A stretch of 64,000 bases of DNA, taken from Nocardioides panacisoli (GTDB lineage Bacteria > Actinomycetota > Actinomycetes > Propionibacteriales > Nocardioidaceae). Shown one piece after another: positions 1 through 9,788 of this stretch; the first letter of the stretch is position 1; the number at the start of each line of letters is the position of its first letter. Made by a program: the position numbers and the translations under genes. The notes under the pieces were generated by a model. The model worked only from the letters and a program-made list of their open reading frames with translations. It did not search any database and was not told where the DNA came from. Location of the stretch: assembly GCF_019448235.1 (NCBI RefSeq), contig NZ_CP080409.1:930001-994000 (forward strand), written 5' to 3'.

Positions 1-170
1 CCGGTGTCGCGTCCGGCTACCTGCGCGAGGGCAAGCGGTTCATGCGCGTCGCGATCGGCTGCACCGGCGGCAAGCACCGCAGTGTCGCCATGGCCGAGGA
101 GATCGCGCGCCGCCTCGCCGAGGAGGGGTACGCCGCCCAGGCGGTCCACCGCGACCTGGGACGGGAGTAG
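1..170 (+). CDS. rapZ: RNase adapter protein RapZ, 3' end only
   Basis: The reading frame is open from base 3 and stops with TAG at 168-170, so only the last 55 or so residues are present. They contain the conserved C-terminal segment of the RapZ/YvcJ family, [11 protein letters not shown], followed by a short helical tail. RapZ is a nucleotide-binding P-loop protein which in enterobacteria directs RNase E to the GlmZ small RNA; in actinobacteria its target is not settled. It abuts yvcK with no gap, and rapZ-yvcK-whiA is a conserved gene cluster in Gram-positive bacteria. The start lies outside the window. Confidence 0.9.
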   Translation, partial: GVASGYLREGKRFMRVAIGCTGGKHRSVAMAEEIARRLAEEGYAAQAVHRDLGRE

Positions 171-1160
171 GTGAGCCCGGTGTCGCCCAACCGTGCCCAG
201 GCGGTCGTCGCCTTCGGCGGCGGCCACGGCCTCCACGCCTCGCTGAGCGCACTGCGGCTGCTGCACTCCGACCTCACGGTGGACGAGCTCACCGCCGTCG
301 TCACCGTGGCCGACAACGGCGGCTCGTCGGGTCGGCTCCGCGGCGAGTTCGGGGTGCTGCCGCCCGGCGACCTCCGCATGGCCCTCGCGGCGCTGTGCGG
401 CGACACCGACTGGGGCGAGACCTGGGCGAAGGTGCTCCAGCACCGGTTCGCCGGCGAGGGTGAGATGCGCGGCCACGTCGTCGGCAACCTCCTCATCGTC
501 GGCCTCTGGGAGCTGCTCGGCGACCACGTCGACGCGCTCGACTGGGTGGCGCGCCTGCTGGGCGCCGAGGGTCGCGTCCTGCCCATGGCGACCACCCCGA
601 TGGACATCACCGCCGAGGTCCGCGGCATCGGCGCCGATCCCGAGGACCTGGTGACCGTGCGCGGCCAGGTCGAGGTCGCCACCACCGACGGGGTCATCCA
701 GTCGGTCGCGCTCGACCCGCCCTCGCCCCGCGCGAGCCCGCACGCGATCAAGGCGGTCCACGACGCCGACTGGGCCGTGCTCGGGCCGGGATCGTGGTTC
801 ACCTCGGTGATCCCGCACCTGTTGGTGCCCGAGCTCCGGCAGGCGCTCGTCGAGACCGACGCACGCGTCATCGTCGTGCTCAACCTGGCAGAGCAGGCGG
901 GGGAGACCCACGGCTTCGGACCGGCCGACCACCTCGCCGTGCTGGCCGAGCACGCCCCGGAGCTGACCGTCCACACCGTCCTCGCCGACCGCGCCAGCGT
1001 GGGGGAGGACCGCGCCGAGCTCGCCGAGCTCGCCGCCGCCCTGGGAGCCGACCTCGCGTTGGCCGACGTGGCCATGGCCGACGGCAGCCCGCGCCACGAT
1101 CCGCAGCGTCTCGCGGCGGCGTACCGCGCGATCATCGGCGGTGGTGGCGACCTCGGTTGA
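171..1160 (+). CDS. yvcK: Gluconeogenesis factor YvcK family protein (UDP-sugar binding)
   Basis: 329 residues, starting at the GTG that directly follows the rapZ stop codon, so translational coupling is likely. The family signature is clear: an N-terminal glycine-rich loop [14 protein letters not shown], then [16 protein letters not shown] and [12 protein letters not shown]. The [12 protein letters not shown] segment in the second half is also typical. YvcK (CofD-like fold) binds UDP-N-acetylglucosamine in Bacillus and mycobacteria and affects cell shape and growth on gluconeogenic carbon. No CofD-type F420 function is implied, because the rapZ-whiA context is that of YvcK. Confidence 0.93.
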   Translation: MSPVSPNRAQAVVAFGGGHGLHASLSALRLLHSDLTVDELTAVVTVADNGGSSGRLRGEFGVLPPGDLRMALAALCGDTDWGETWAKVLQHRFAGEGEMRGHVVGNLLIVGLWELLGDHVDALDWVARLLGAEGRVLPMATTPMDITAEVRGIGADPEDLVTVRGQVEVATTDGVIQSVALDPPSPRASPHAIKAVHDADWAVLGPGSWFTSVIPHLLVPELRQALVETDARVIVVLNLAEQAGETHGFGPADHLAVLAEHAPELTVHTVLADRASVGEDRAELAELAAALGADLALADVAMADGSPRHDPQRLAAAYRAIIGGGGDLG

Positions 1161-1182
1161 CCCGCGTGGGAAGATCGGCGCT

Positions 1183-2169
1183 ATGGCGATGACGGCTCAG
1201 GTGAAGGCGGAATTGGCGAACACCTCAGTCACCAAGGCGTGTTGCCGCAAGGCAGAGGTCGCGGCGACCCTCCGGTTCGCCGGTGGCCTGCACATCGTCG
1301 GCGGTCGCATCGTCGTCGAGGCCGAGCTCGACACCGGCGCCGCAGCGCGCCGACTGCGCAACGACATCGCCGACATGTTCGGCCAGTCCTCCGACGTGGT
1401 CATGGTGCAGGGCAACGGCATCAAGAAGGGCAGCCGCTACATCGTCCGCGTCGTCCGCGACGGCGAGGCGTTGGCGCGCCAGACCGGCCTGCTGGACCAG
1501 CGCGGCCGTCCCGTGCGGGGCCTGCCGCCCACGGTCGTGTCCGGTGGCGGCTGCGACGCGGTCGCCGCCTGGCGGGGCGCGTTCCTCGCCCACGGGTCGC
1601 TGACCGAGCCCGGTCGGTCCTCCTCGCTGGAGGTCACCTGCCCCGGGTCCGAGGCGGCGCTCGCCCTGGTGGGTGTGGCGCGGCGGCTCGGCATCCAGTC
1701 CAAGGCGCGCGAGGTCCGCGGCGTCGACCGCGTCGTGATCCGTGACGGCGACGCCATCGGCCAGCTGCTGACGCGGCTGGGCGCCCACGAGACGCTGATG
1801 GCGTGGGAGGAGCGCCGGATGCGGCGCGAGGTCCGGGCCACCGCCAACCGGCTCGCCAACTTCGACGACGCCAACCTGCGCCGCTCCGCACGCGCTGCGG
1901 TCGCGGCCGGAGCCCGCGTGCACCGCGCCATGGAGATCCTCGGCGACGAGGTCCCCGACCATCTCAAGATGGCCGGCGACCTCCGCCTGGAGCACAAGCA
2001 GGCCTCGCTGGAGGAGCTGGGTCAGCTGCACGACCCCCCGCTGACCAAGGACGCCATCGCCGGTCGCATCCGCCGGCTCCTGGCGATGGCGGACAAGCGG
2101 GCCGAGGAGCTCGGCGTACCCGACACCGAGTCCTCGCTGACGCCGGAGATGCTGGCCGGCGAGAGCTGA
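1183..2169 (+). CDS. whiA: Sporulation/cell-division transcription factor WhiA
   Basis: 328 residues from the ATG at 1183, which has a GGGAAG ribosome site nine bases upstream; a second in-frame ATG at 1189 is possible. Upstream in-frame GTG codons inside the yvcK end were rejected. The protein starts [11 protein letters not shown], like mycobacterial WhiA. It should contain two degenerate LAGLIDADG-type domains (about residues 1-200) and a C-terminal DNA-binding helix-turn-helix, whose [21 protein letters not shown] segment-region lies near residues 270-300. In Streptomyces WhiA acts with WhiB on cell-division genes. It follows yvcK by 22 bp and is probably in the same transcript. Confidence 0.95.
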   Translation: MAMTAQVKAELANTSVTKACCRKAEVAATLRFAGGLHIVGGRIVVEAELDTGAAARRLRNDIADMFGQSSDVVMVQGNGIKKGSRYIVRVVRDGEALARQTGLLDQRGRPVRGLPPTVVSGGGCDAVAAWRGAFLAHGSLTEPGRSSSLEVTCPGSEAALALVGVARRLGIQSKAREVRGVDRVVIRDGDAIGQLLTRLGAHETLMAWEERRMRREVRATANRLANFDDANLRRSARAAVAAGARVHRAMEILGDEVPDHLKMAGDLRLEHKQASLEELGQLHDPPLTKDAIAGRIRRLLAMADKRAEELGVPDTESSLTPEMLAGES

Positions 2170-2213
2170 CCGGACTGCGGGAAGTTACCCGAACGTACGC
2201 CGGACAACGGGCC

Positions 2214-2231
2214 CAGCCGCTGCGGCGGCTG
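2214..2231. terminator. Hairpin in the whiA-gap gap, possible terminator
   Basis: A perfect 7-bp stem (CAGCCGC / GCGGCTG) with a TGCG loop, 45 bp after the whiA stop codon. There is no T-run after it, which is common for actinobacterial terminators. It could equally be a structure in the gap leader. Confidence 0.35.
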
Positions 2232-2243
2232 CCGGTAGTGTGA

Positions 2244-3284
<1,041 letters not shown>

Positions 3285-3290
3285 CGCTTG

Positions 3291-4505
3291 ATGGCTGCTG
3301 ACCTGGGGTTGGACCCCGCATTCCTCGACAGTGTTCCCGGCAAGCGCGTCCTGGTCCGTTCCGACCTCAACGTGCCACTGGACGGGGCGACGATCACCGA
3401 CGACGGCCGCATCCGTGCGAGCCTGCCGACGATCACCGCGTTGGCCGACGCCGGCGCCCGCGTGGTCGTGGCGGCGCACCTGGGCCGCCCGAAGGGCGAG
3501 CCGGACGCGGCGTACTCCCTCCGGCCGGTGGCGCAGCGGCTCGGGGAGCTGCTCGGCCGGCCGGTGGCGTTCGCGACCGACACGGTGGGTGACTCCGCCC
3601 GCGAGACCGTCGACGGGCTCGCCGACGGTGGGGTCGCGGTGCTGGAGAACGTGCGCTTCAACGCCGGTGAGACCAGCAAGGACGACGCGGAGCGCGGCGC
3701 GTTCGCCGATGCGTTGGCCGCGCTCGCCGACGCCTTCGTCTCCGACGGCTTCGGCGTGGTCCACCGCAAGCAGGCCAGCGTGTACGACGTCGCGCAGCGC
3801 CTGCCCCACGCCAAGGGGCAGCTGGTGGCCACCGAGGTGGACGTGCTGCGGCGGCTCACCGAGACCCCCGAGCGGCCCTACGCGGTCGTGCTGGGCGGCT
3901 CGAAGGTCTCCGACAAGCTCGGCGTCATCGACAACCTCCTCGGCAAGGCCGACCAGCTGCTGATCGGTGGCGGGATGGTCTTCACCTTCCTCGCCGCCCA
4001 GGGCCACGAGGTCGGCGCCAGCCTGTTGGAGTCCGACCAGCTCGAGACCTGCCGCAGCTACCTCGCGCGGGCCGAGGAGACCGGCGTACGGATCCTGCTG
4101 CCGACCGACGTCGTGGTCGACACGGCGTTCCCTGCCGGCGGCCGGACGCCGGAGCCGCGCGTCGTGGCGGCCGACGCCATCCCCGCCGACTGTCTCGGCC
4201 TGGACATCGGCCCGGAGTCGGGTCGCGCCTTCGCGGCCGCGCTGGCCGACGCGCGCACGGTCTTCTGGAACGGACCGATGGGCGTCTTCGAGGTGCCCGC
4301 CTTCGCCGAGGGCACCCGCGCCGTCGCGCAGGCGCTCACTGGCGTCGACGGCCTTTCCGTGGTCGGCGGGGGCGACTCCGCGGCCGCGGTCCGCGCGCTC
4401 GGCTTCGACGAGGCGGCGTTCGGCCACATCTCCACCGGTGGCGGCGCCAGCCTGGAGTACCTCGAGGGCAGGGCGCTGCCGGGCCTCGACGTCCTCGAGC
4501 ACTGA
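3291..4505 (+). CDS. pgk: Phosphoglycerate kinase
   Basis: 404 residues from ATG 3291, six bases after the gap stop; an in-frame TTG just before it is less likely. Family motifs: [45 protein letters not shown] and, at the nucleotide-binding C-terminal domain, [14 protein letters not shown] and [13 protein letters not shown]. It transfers phosphate from 1,3-bisphosphoglycerate to ADP. No clear Shine-Dalgarno sequence precedes the start, so translation probably depends on coupling with gap. Confidence 0.97.
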   Translation: MAADLGLDPAFLDSVPGKRVLVRSDLNVPLDGATITDDGRIRASLPTITALADAGARVVVAAHLGRPKGEPDAAYSLRPVAQRLGELLGRPVAFATDTVGDSARETVDGLADGGVAVLENVRFNAGETSKDDAERGAFADALAALADAFVSDGFGVVHRKQASVYDVAQRLPHAKGQLVATEVDVLRRLTETPERPYAVVLGGSKVSDKLGVIDNLLGKADQLLIGGGMVFTFLAAQGHEVGASLLESDQLETCRSYLARAEETGVRILLPTDVVVDTAFPAGGRTPEPRVVAADAIPADCLGLDIGPESGRAFAAALADARTVFWNGPMGVFEVPAFAEGTRAVAQALTGVDGLSVVGGGDSAAAVRALGFDEAAFGHISTGGGASLEYLEGRALPGLDVLEH

Positions 4506-4513
4506 TCCCATCC

Positions 4514-4533
4514 CGCGGCCGGCCCCGGCCGCG
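4514..4533. repeat. Perfect inverted repeat between pgk and tpiA
   Basis: A 9-bp perfect stem (CGCGGCCGG / CCGGCCGCG) around a two-base centre, placed 9 bp after the pgk stop and 21 bp before the tpiA start. It may be an intercistronic RNA structure that stabilises or partly terminates the glycolytic transcript. Confidence 0.5.
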
Positions 4534-4554
4534 ACGACTCCGAGAAGGAACTCG

Positions 4555-5346
<792 letters not shown>

Positions 5347-5363
5347 GGCTCAGGCCCCTGACG

Positions 5364-5369
5364 TAGGAT
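5364..5369 (+). promoter_or_regulatory. -10 element (TAGGAT) of secG
   Basis: A TANNNT hexamer ends 7 nt before the GTG of secG, which predicts a leaderless transcript in addition to read-through from tpiA. No convincing -35 box. Confidence 0.5.
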
Positions 5370-5376
5370 TCCGGTC

Positions 5377-5610
5377 GTGCTGGAAACGCTCTTCACCGTC
5401 ATCCTGGTGCTCAGCAGTCTGCTGATGATCCTGCTCGTCCTCCTGCACAAGGGACGCGGCGGCGGCCTGTCGGACATGTTCGGCGGCGGCGCGACGAGCT
5501 CGCTCGGCGGCTCGTCGGTGGCCGAGAAGAACCTCGACCGGTTCACCATCGGCATCGGGGTCATCTGGTTCGCGTGCGTCATCGCGCTCGGCCTCCTGCT
5601 GGCCTACTGA
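5377..5610 (+). CDS. secG: Preprotein translocase subunit SecG
   Basis: 77 residues. Two transmembrane segments, about residues 2-22 and 52-76, are joined by the conserved glycine-rich cytoplasmic loop (HKGRGGGLSDMFGGG). SecG assists the SecYE channel during protein export. It starts at GTG 5377, 30 bp after tpiA; gap-pgk-tpiA-secG is a widespread actinobacterial order. The TAGGAT hexamer just upstream suggests its own leaderless promoter. Confidence 0.95.
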   Translation: MLETLFTVILVLSSLLMILLVLLHKGRGGGLSDMFGGGATSSLGGSSVAEKNLDRFTIGIGVIWFACVIALGLLLAY

Positions 5611-5666
5611 CCCGGCCCTGACCGGCCCATCCGCGACGTAGTCGAGAGTTCAGAGGGGACACCCAC

Positions 5667-6026
5667 GTGCCTGGTGGCGGAAACGCGATCCGAGGGAGCC
5701 GCATCGGTTCCGGACCCGTCGGCGAGGAGGCGCGCGGCGAGGCCGCACCCCGCCAGACGGTCACCTTCCACTGCTCGCGTGGGCACCGCTCGACGCTGGC
5801 GTTCTCGGTCGAGGCGACGCCGCCGACCGAGTGGGACTGCCCCAAGTGCGGCATGCCCGCCTCGGTCGATGCCGACAACCCGCCGCCCCCGCCGACCACC
5901 GAGGTCTACAAGACCCACCTCGCCTACGTGAAGGAGCGCCGCTCCGAGGAGGAGGGCGCCGCCCTCCTCGACGAGGCCGTCCAGTCGCTGCGCTCCCGCC
6001 GCAAGGCCGGCGAGATCCTCTTCTGA
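5667..6026 (+). CDS. rbpA: RNA polymerase-binding protein RbpA
   Basis: 119 residues from GTG 5667, with an AGAGGGGA ribosome site seven bases upstream. The N-terminal tail MPGGGNAIRGSRIG, the zinc-binding core with FHCSRGH and WDCPKCG, and the C-terminal sigma-interaction helix with KTHLAYVKERRSEEE are those of RbpA. RbpA is an essential or near-essential actinobacterial activator that binds the housekeeping sigma factor and stabilises the open promoter complex. It is followed at once by the repeat cluster at 6031, whose palindromes may end its transcript. Confidence 0.95.
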   Translation: MPGGGNAIRGSRIGSGPVGEEARGEAAPRQTVTFHCSRGHRSTLAFSVEATPPTEWDCPKCGMPASVDADNPPPPPTTEVYKTHLAYVKERRSEEEGAALLDEAVQSLRSRRKAGEILF

Positions 6027-6030
6027 CCCG

Positions 6031-6114
6031 CCGAGTCGGCGCCAACTCGGCTGAAGAGACCGTCGAGTCGGCGCCAACTCGGCCGACCGGACCGCTGAGT
6101 CGGCGTGAACTCGG
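6031..6114 (+). repeat. Left 32-bp-period palindromic repeat cluster of nuclease locus 1
   Basis: Three units start at 6031, 6063 and 6095, an exact 32-bp period. Each has a 20-bp imperfect palindrome; the outer one reads CCGAGTCGGCGCCAACTCGG, with a single C/A mismatch pair. The inner unit has the variant core GAGTCGGCGTGAACTC. Spacers are about 12 bp and partly conserved. The cluster begins 5 bp after the rbpA stop and ends 13 bp before the stop of the nuclease-like gene. It is the mirror image of the cluster at 7189-7304. Confidence 0.93.
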
Positions 6115-6126
6115 CTCACCGCGTGG

Positions 6127-7080
6127 TCAACGCTGCCGCGCGAGCTCGATCCCGCGGCGCAGAAGGACCTCGGCGTCCTGCCAGCGCCCGAACAGGTTGT
6201 CCCGGCGGACGGCCACGACGTGCCAGTCGGCCTCCCGCGTGAGGACCGTACGCCGCGCGCGGTCGTGCGCGAGCTGCTCCGGCGTCGAGTGCCACTCGGC
6301 GCCGTCGTACTCCGCGGCGAAGCGGAGCTCGCGATGGCCGAGGTCCACCCGCGCGAGGAACGTGCCGTCCTGCCACACCTCCACCTGGGGCTCCGGCGCG
6401 GGCAGGTTCGCCTCGAGCCATCGAAGGCGCAACACCGACTCGGGTGGCGACTCCGCGCGTCCGTCGGCGAGGGGTGCGATCGCTCGCAGGGTGGTGATCC
6501 AGCGCATGCCGCGGAAGCGTTCGATGCCGGCGAGGAGCTCCTCCTTCTCGAAGTTCCGCAGCCGCAGCATCTGATCGACCCCGGCGATGGCCCGATCGGT
6601 CCAGCGCTGACGCCCGAGGTCCCACGCGGTGCGCAGCGGTGTCGACACCCGCAGGCCTTCGACCTCGGTGATGTCACTCGCCGACAGGTTCCGCTCGCCG
6701 CTGTCGGTGAGGCCGTTGCGCAGTCGCCCGCGGCCAGCGGGTCGGAAGACGCGGACGGGTTGGCGCTCGATGTGCTCGTTCGGGGCGAGCACCATCTCGG
6801 CGCCGTGCAGCCAGCCGGCATGCCGGTCGACGACGACGCAGTCGGCGGGGACGACCAGCCGCAGGCAGGCGCAGCGCAGCGAGAGCGTGTCGGGTACCTG
6901 CGCTGCGACGTACACGCCGCGGATCGGGTGTCGAAGGAACCCGCGGGCGACCAGCGGGGCGAGGACGTCGTAGGTGAGACCGCCGTCGCGACGTGCCTCC
7001 GCGGCGGTGAACGGCCGGTCGAGCGGCAATGGGAAGGTCTCGTCGAGGTACGCCAGGTCCTGCCAACGTGCGGTGCGCAT
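6127..7080 (-). CDS. DUF559 (Vsr/PD-(D/E)XK-like) protein with AbiEi-type N-terminal region, locus 1
   Basis: 317 residues from the ATG at 7078-7080; in-frame codons upstream would add a low-quality arginine-rich stretch. Residues about 20-150 resemble the winged-helix AbiEi antitoxin-like region (RGVYVAA, VVVDRHAGWLHG, GLRVSTPLRTAWD). Residues about 210-310 form a DUF559 endonuclease-like domain with candidate catalytic E214, D246 (RVDLG) and E257 in AEYDGAEWH. Family members are common in actinobacteria, often named type IV toxin-antitoxin AbiEi proteins, but no AbiEii toxin is adjacent. The gene is alone between repeat clusters at 6031 and 7189. It is about the same length as, and similar throughout to, the protein at 57179-58096. 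DNA binding and cleavage are inferences. Confidence 0.8.
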   Translation of the reverse strand: MRTARWQDLAYLDETFPLPLDRPFTAAEARRDGGLTYDVLAPLVARGFLRHPIRGVYVAAQVPDTLSLRCACLRLVVPADCVVVDRHAGWLHGAEMVLAPNEHIERQPVRVFRPAGRGRLRNGLTDSGERNLSASDITEVEGLRVSTPLRTAWDLGRQRWTDRAIAGVDQMLRLRNFEKEELLAGIERFRGMRWITTLRAIAPLADGRAESPPESVLRLRWLEANLPAPEPQVEVWQDGTFLARVDLGHRELRFAAEYDGAEWHSTPEQLAHDRARRTVLTREADWHVVAVRRDNLFGRWQDAEVLLRRGIELARQR

Positions 7081-7131
7081 GCCCACCGTTGTCCCGCGGC
7101 GAGGGCACGGCCGGCAACACCGTCGATGGTG

Positions 7132-7140
7132 CCTGTGGAG
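7132..7140 (-). promoter_or_regulatory. Conserved upstream element CTCCACAGG of nuclease locus 1
   Basis: Read on the minus strand, CTCCACAGG lies 51 nt before the start codon. The identical nonamer lies 51 nt before the start of the other DUF559 gene (58148-58156), although most of the intervening leader differs. It may be a promoter or operator part; no TANNNT box is seen next to either start. Confidence 0.5.
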
Positions 7141-7188
7141 GGTCGCTGCCCCGCGCGCGCTTGGGGAGCGCAACTGGGCCGTGGCGTT

Positions 7189-7304
7189 CTGAGTTCACGC
7201 CGACTCGACGGTGCGGTGAGCCGAGTTCGCGCCGACTCGACGGTGCGGTGAGCCGAGTTCGCGCCGACTCGACGGTCCGTTCAGCCGAGTTGGCGCCGAC
7301 TCGG
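7189..7304 (-). repeat. Right 32-bp-period palindromic repeat cluster of nuclease locus 1
   Basis: Four units start at 7189, 7221, 7253 and 7285, again with an exact 32-bp period. The outermost 20-bp unit (7285-7304) is the exact reverse complement of the outermost left unit (6031-6050). The innermost unit carries the same inner-variant core (GTGAACTC on the minus strand) as the innermost left unit. The cluster ends 13 bp before the metS stop codon. Confidence 0.93.
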
Positions 7305-7317
7305 CACGCTGGGGGGG

Positions 7318-7422
7318 TCAGGAGTCGTCGGGGGAACGCCAGAGGTTGGCCACGGCCAGGGCGAGGCCGCCCCAGATGACCAGCATCGCCACCAGCATCA
7401 TCACGATCGCGCTCGTGCTCAT
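7318..7422 (-). CDS. metS: Methionine/alanine importer small subunit MetS
   Basis: A 34-residue membrane protein starting MSTSAIVMMLVAMLV, with one hydrophobic helix (about residues 4-26) and the tail NLWRSPDDS. It overlaps the end of metP by an ATGA junction (stop of metP at 7419-7421, start ATG 7420-7422). Such small partners are fused in operon with NSS transporters; in Corynebacterium glutamicum MetS is needed with MetP for methionine and alanine uptake. The gene is easily missed because of its size. Confidence 0.85.
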   Translation of the reverse strand: MSTSAIVMMLVAMLVIWGGLALAVANLWRSPDDS

Positions 7423-8984
7423 TCGCTCTCCACCTCGCTCTCGGTGCGGGCCTCGACCGAACCGGGAGGCGGCGGCAGCGCCGGTGCGCGGCGTACGAAC
7501 TGGGCGACGCTGATCGTCACCGCCAGGGCGACCAGGATCCCCACCGGGAGCCACCCGAACACGGTCAGCATCCAGGTCGGGTAGTCGCCGTACGGCGTGG
7601 TGACGGCGACGTAGAACTCGCGGCCGAGCACCAGCACCAGCGCCACCGGCGCGACGCCACCGATCAGCACCGGCCACCAGCCGCGGACCGATGGAGTGCC
7701 GTACTGGTCGAGGTGGCGGGTGAGCAGCGGCAGCGCCCGCAGCACCCAGGCGACGACGATCATGCTGACCACGGCGACGAGCAGGATGCCGAAGCGGTTG
7801 ATGAAGTAGTCGACGATGTCGAGCACGTAGAGGCCGCTGGTGGTGCTGAAGAACGCCAGGCTGATCAGGCCGGCCGGGACCAGGACGAGCGTCGCGGCGA
7901 CGGCGCGGCTGCTCTCCAGCTTGTCGCGGACCGCGGAGATGACGACCTCCATGACGCTGATCAGCGACGTCAGGCCGGCGATGACGAGCGACCCGAAGAA
8001 GAGCACGCCCAGCAGCGCGCCGCCCGGTGCCTCGTTGATGATCGCCGGGAACGCGACGAAGGCCAGGCCCACGCCGTCGGAGACCACGGCGTCGACCTCG
8101 GCCCCCTGGGCCTCCGCCATGAAGCCCAGTGCGGCGAAGACGCCGATGCCCGCGAGCAGCTCGAAGCCGGAGTTGGACAGCCCGACGACGAGCCCGGACC
8201 CGGTCATGTCGGTGCGCCGGCCCACGTAGGAGGCGTAGGTGATCATGATGCCGAAGCCGATCGAGAGCGAGAAGAAGATCTGGCCGTACGCCGCCGCCCA
8301 CACCAGCGGGTCGCCCAGTGCGGCCCAGTTCGGCTCGAAGAGCGCCTGGAGCCCCTGGGCGGCACCGTCGAGGAAGAGTGACTGCACGACGAGGGCGAGG
8401 AAGGCGACGACCAGCACGGGGATGAACACCTTCGCGGTGTTGCCGATGCCGCGCTGGACGCCCAGCAGGAGTACGCCGCCCACGACCAGCCAGATCACCA
8501 CCAGCGGCCAGATGATGCCGGGGACCAGGTCTGCCTGGACGCCCACGTCGCCCGCCTGCAGGAAGTCCTCGAAGAAGAACGCGTTGGGATCCTCGCCCCA
8601 CGCCTGGTCGGTCGCGAAGATCGTGTAGCGCAGGGCCCACGCCAGCACCGCGGCGTAGTAGACGCCGATCATGAAGCAGATGCCGACCTGCCACCAGCCC
8701 AGGGACTCGGCGGGCCGTGCGAGCCGGGCAAAGGACAGCGGCGCCGAGCCACGGTTGCGGTGCCCGACGGCGTAGTCGAACAGCAGGAACGGGATGCCCG
8801 CTGTCAGCAGTGCGACGAGGTAGGGCAGCAGGAACGACCCACCGCCGTTCTCGTAGGCGACGTAGGGGAACCGCCAGATGTTGCCCAGCCCGACGGCCGA
8901 GCCGATGGCGGCGAGGATGAAGACCTTCCGGGAGTCGAACGACCCACGACGGGGCGTCTCGGGAGCGGCATCAGTGCTGGTCAC
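7419..8984 (-). CDS. metP: Sodium-dependent methionine/alanine transporter MetP (NSS/SNF family)
   Basis: 521 residues from GTG 8982-8984. The sodium and substrate site motif of neurotransmitter:sodium symporters, GSAVGLGNIWRFPY, occurs at residues about 32-45, and 11-12 hydrophobic segments follow. The downstream overlap with the 34-residue metS identifies it as the MetP type rather than another NSS transporter. It imports amino acids with sodium across the cytoplasmic membrane. The minus-strand unit is separated from pgl by 54 bp. Confidence 0.85.
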   Translation of the reverse strand: MTSTDAAPETPRRGSFDSRKVFILAAIGSAVGLGNIWRFPYVAYENGGGSFLLPYLVALLTAGIPFLLFDYAVGHRNRGSAPLSFARLARPAESLGWWQVGICFMIGVYYAAVLAWALRYTIFATDQAWGEDPNAFFFEDFLQAGDVGVQADLVPGIIWPLVVIWLVVGGVLLLGVQRGIGNTAKVFIPVLVVAFLALVVQSLFLDGAAQGLQALFEPNWAALGDPLVWAAAYGQIFFSLSIGFGIMITYASYVGRRTDMTGSGLVVGLSNSGFELLAGIGVFAALGFMAEAQGAEVDAVVSDGVGLAFVAFPAIINEAPGGALLGVLFFGSLVIAGLTSLISVMEVVISAVRDKLESSRAVAATLVLVPAGLISLAFFSTTSGLYVLDIVDYFINRFGILLVAVVSMIVVAWVLRALPLLTRHLDQYGTPSVRGWWPVLIGGVAPVALVLVLGREFYVAVTTPYGDYPTWMLTVFGWLPVGILVALAVTISVAQFVRRAPALPPPPGSVEARTESEVESE

Positions 8985-9038
8985 GGCATCATCGTGGCGG
9001 GTCTCGTCACGTCACGGCAAATGCGGCCGCCGGCCTCG

Positions 9039-9788
9039 TCACAGCTGTGATGCAGCGCCCGCGTCGAGGAACCAGATGGTCTCCTCCACGCCCCGCACGG
9101 AGCGTGCGGGAGTCTCCTCGGCGGAGCCCTCGGCGGCGAGTGCGCGCGCCACGGCCTCGGCCTTCTCGCTGCCCGAGACCAGGAACCACACCGACCGTGC
9201 CCGATTGAGCGCCGGCAGCGTGAGACTGACCCGCTCGGGCGGCGGCTTGGGCGAGTCCGTGACCGCCACCGTGCTCCGGTCGTGCTCGGTGAGGGCGGCG
9301 TGGTGCGGGAAGAGGGACGCCACATGGCCGTCCGGTCCGACGCCGAGCATCACGATGTCGAACAGGTCCGGACGGTGCGCCGCCAACGTCTCGGCGTACG
9401 CCGCCGCCGCGGCCTGCACGTCGGGCGCCTGGCCCGCTGCCGGCACCTCGTGCACCCTCGTGGCGCCGACGTCGTCGAGGAAGTCACGGCGTGCCTGGAC
9501 GGCGTTGCGGTCCTCGGAGTCGGCGTCGACGAAGCGCTCGTCGCCCCACCACAGGCTGACGGCGCTCCAGTCCACCGGCCGCACGTCGGGCATGGCGGGG
9601 GAGTGGTGGCGCGCGATCTCGGCGTGCACCAGCCCGGCGACGGTGCCGCCGGTGAGCACGAGGTTGGGTGCCCGACCGGCGGCCTCCATGCGGGAGAGGC
9701 GGCCGTGCAGTGCGCCCGCCACCGCGGTGGCGAGGGAGTCGGCATCGGGATGGATCTCGATGCGGGACTCGGGCCGCTGGCCGGTCAC
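9039..9788 (-). CDS. pgl: 6-phosphogluconolactonase
   Basis: 249 residues from GTG 9786-9788, which overlaps the pgi stop codon (GTGA junction). Motifs of the DevB/SOL family: VLTGGTVAG near the N-terminus, WWGDERFV in the middle and [17 protein letters not shown] after it. The enzyme hydrolyses 6-phosphogluconolactone in the oxidative pentose phosphate pathway. It is the last gene of the tkt-tal-pgi-pgl unit. Its usual partner zwf is not present in the window. Confidence 0.93.
   Translation of the reverse strand: MTGQRPESRIEIHPDADSLATAVAGALHGRLSRMEAAGRAPNLVLTGGTVAGLVHAEIARHHSPAMPDVRPVDWSAVSLWWGDERFVDADSEDRNAVQARRDFLDDVGATRVHEVPAAGQAPDVQAAAAAYAETLAAHRPDLFDIVMLGVGPDGHVASLFPHHAALTEHDRSTVAVTDSPKPPPERVSLTLPALNRARSVWFLVSGSEKAEAVARALAAEGSAEETPARSVRGVEETIWFLDAGAASQL

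Noticed and set aside
1183..2169. Homing endonuclease
   Set aside because: WhiA has a LAGLIDADG-like fold by descent, but the context, length and C-terminal helix-turn-helix are those of the regulator.
6127..7080. Complete type IV toxin-antitoxin pair
   Set aside because: Only the AbiEi-like half is present; both neighbours are repeats and housekeeping genes, with no AbiEii-type nucleotidyltransferase.
6031..7304. CRISPR array
   Set aside because: Only three and four units, each palindromic, with about 12-bp partly conserved spacers and opposite orientations. No cas genes.
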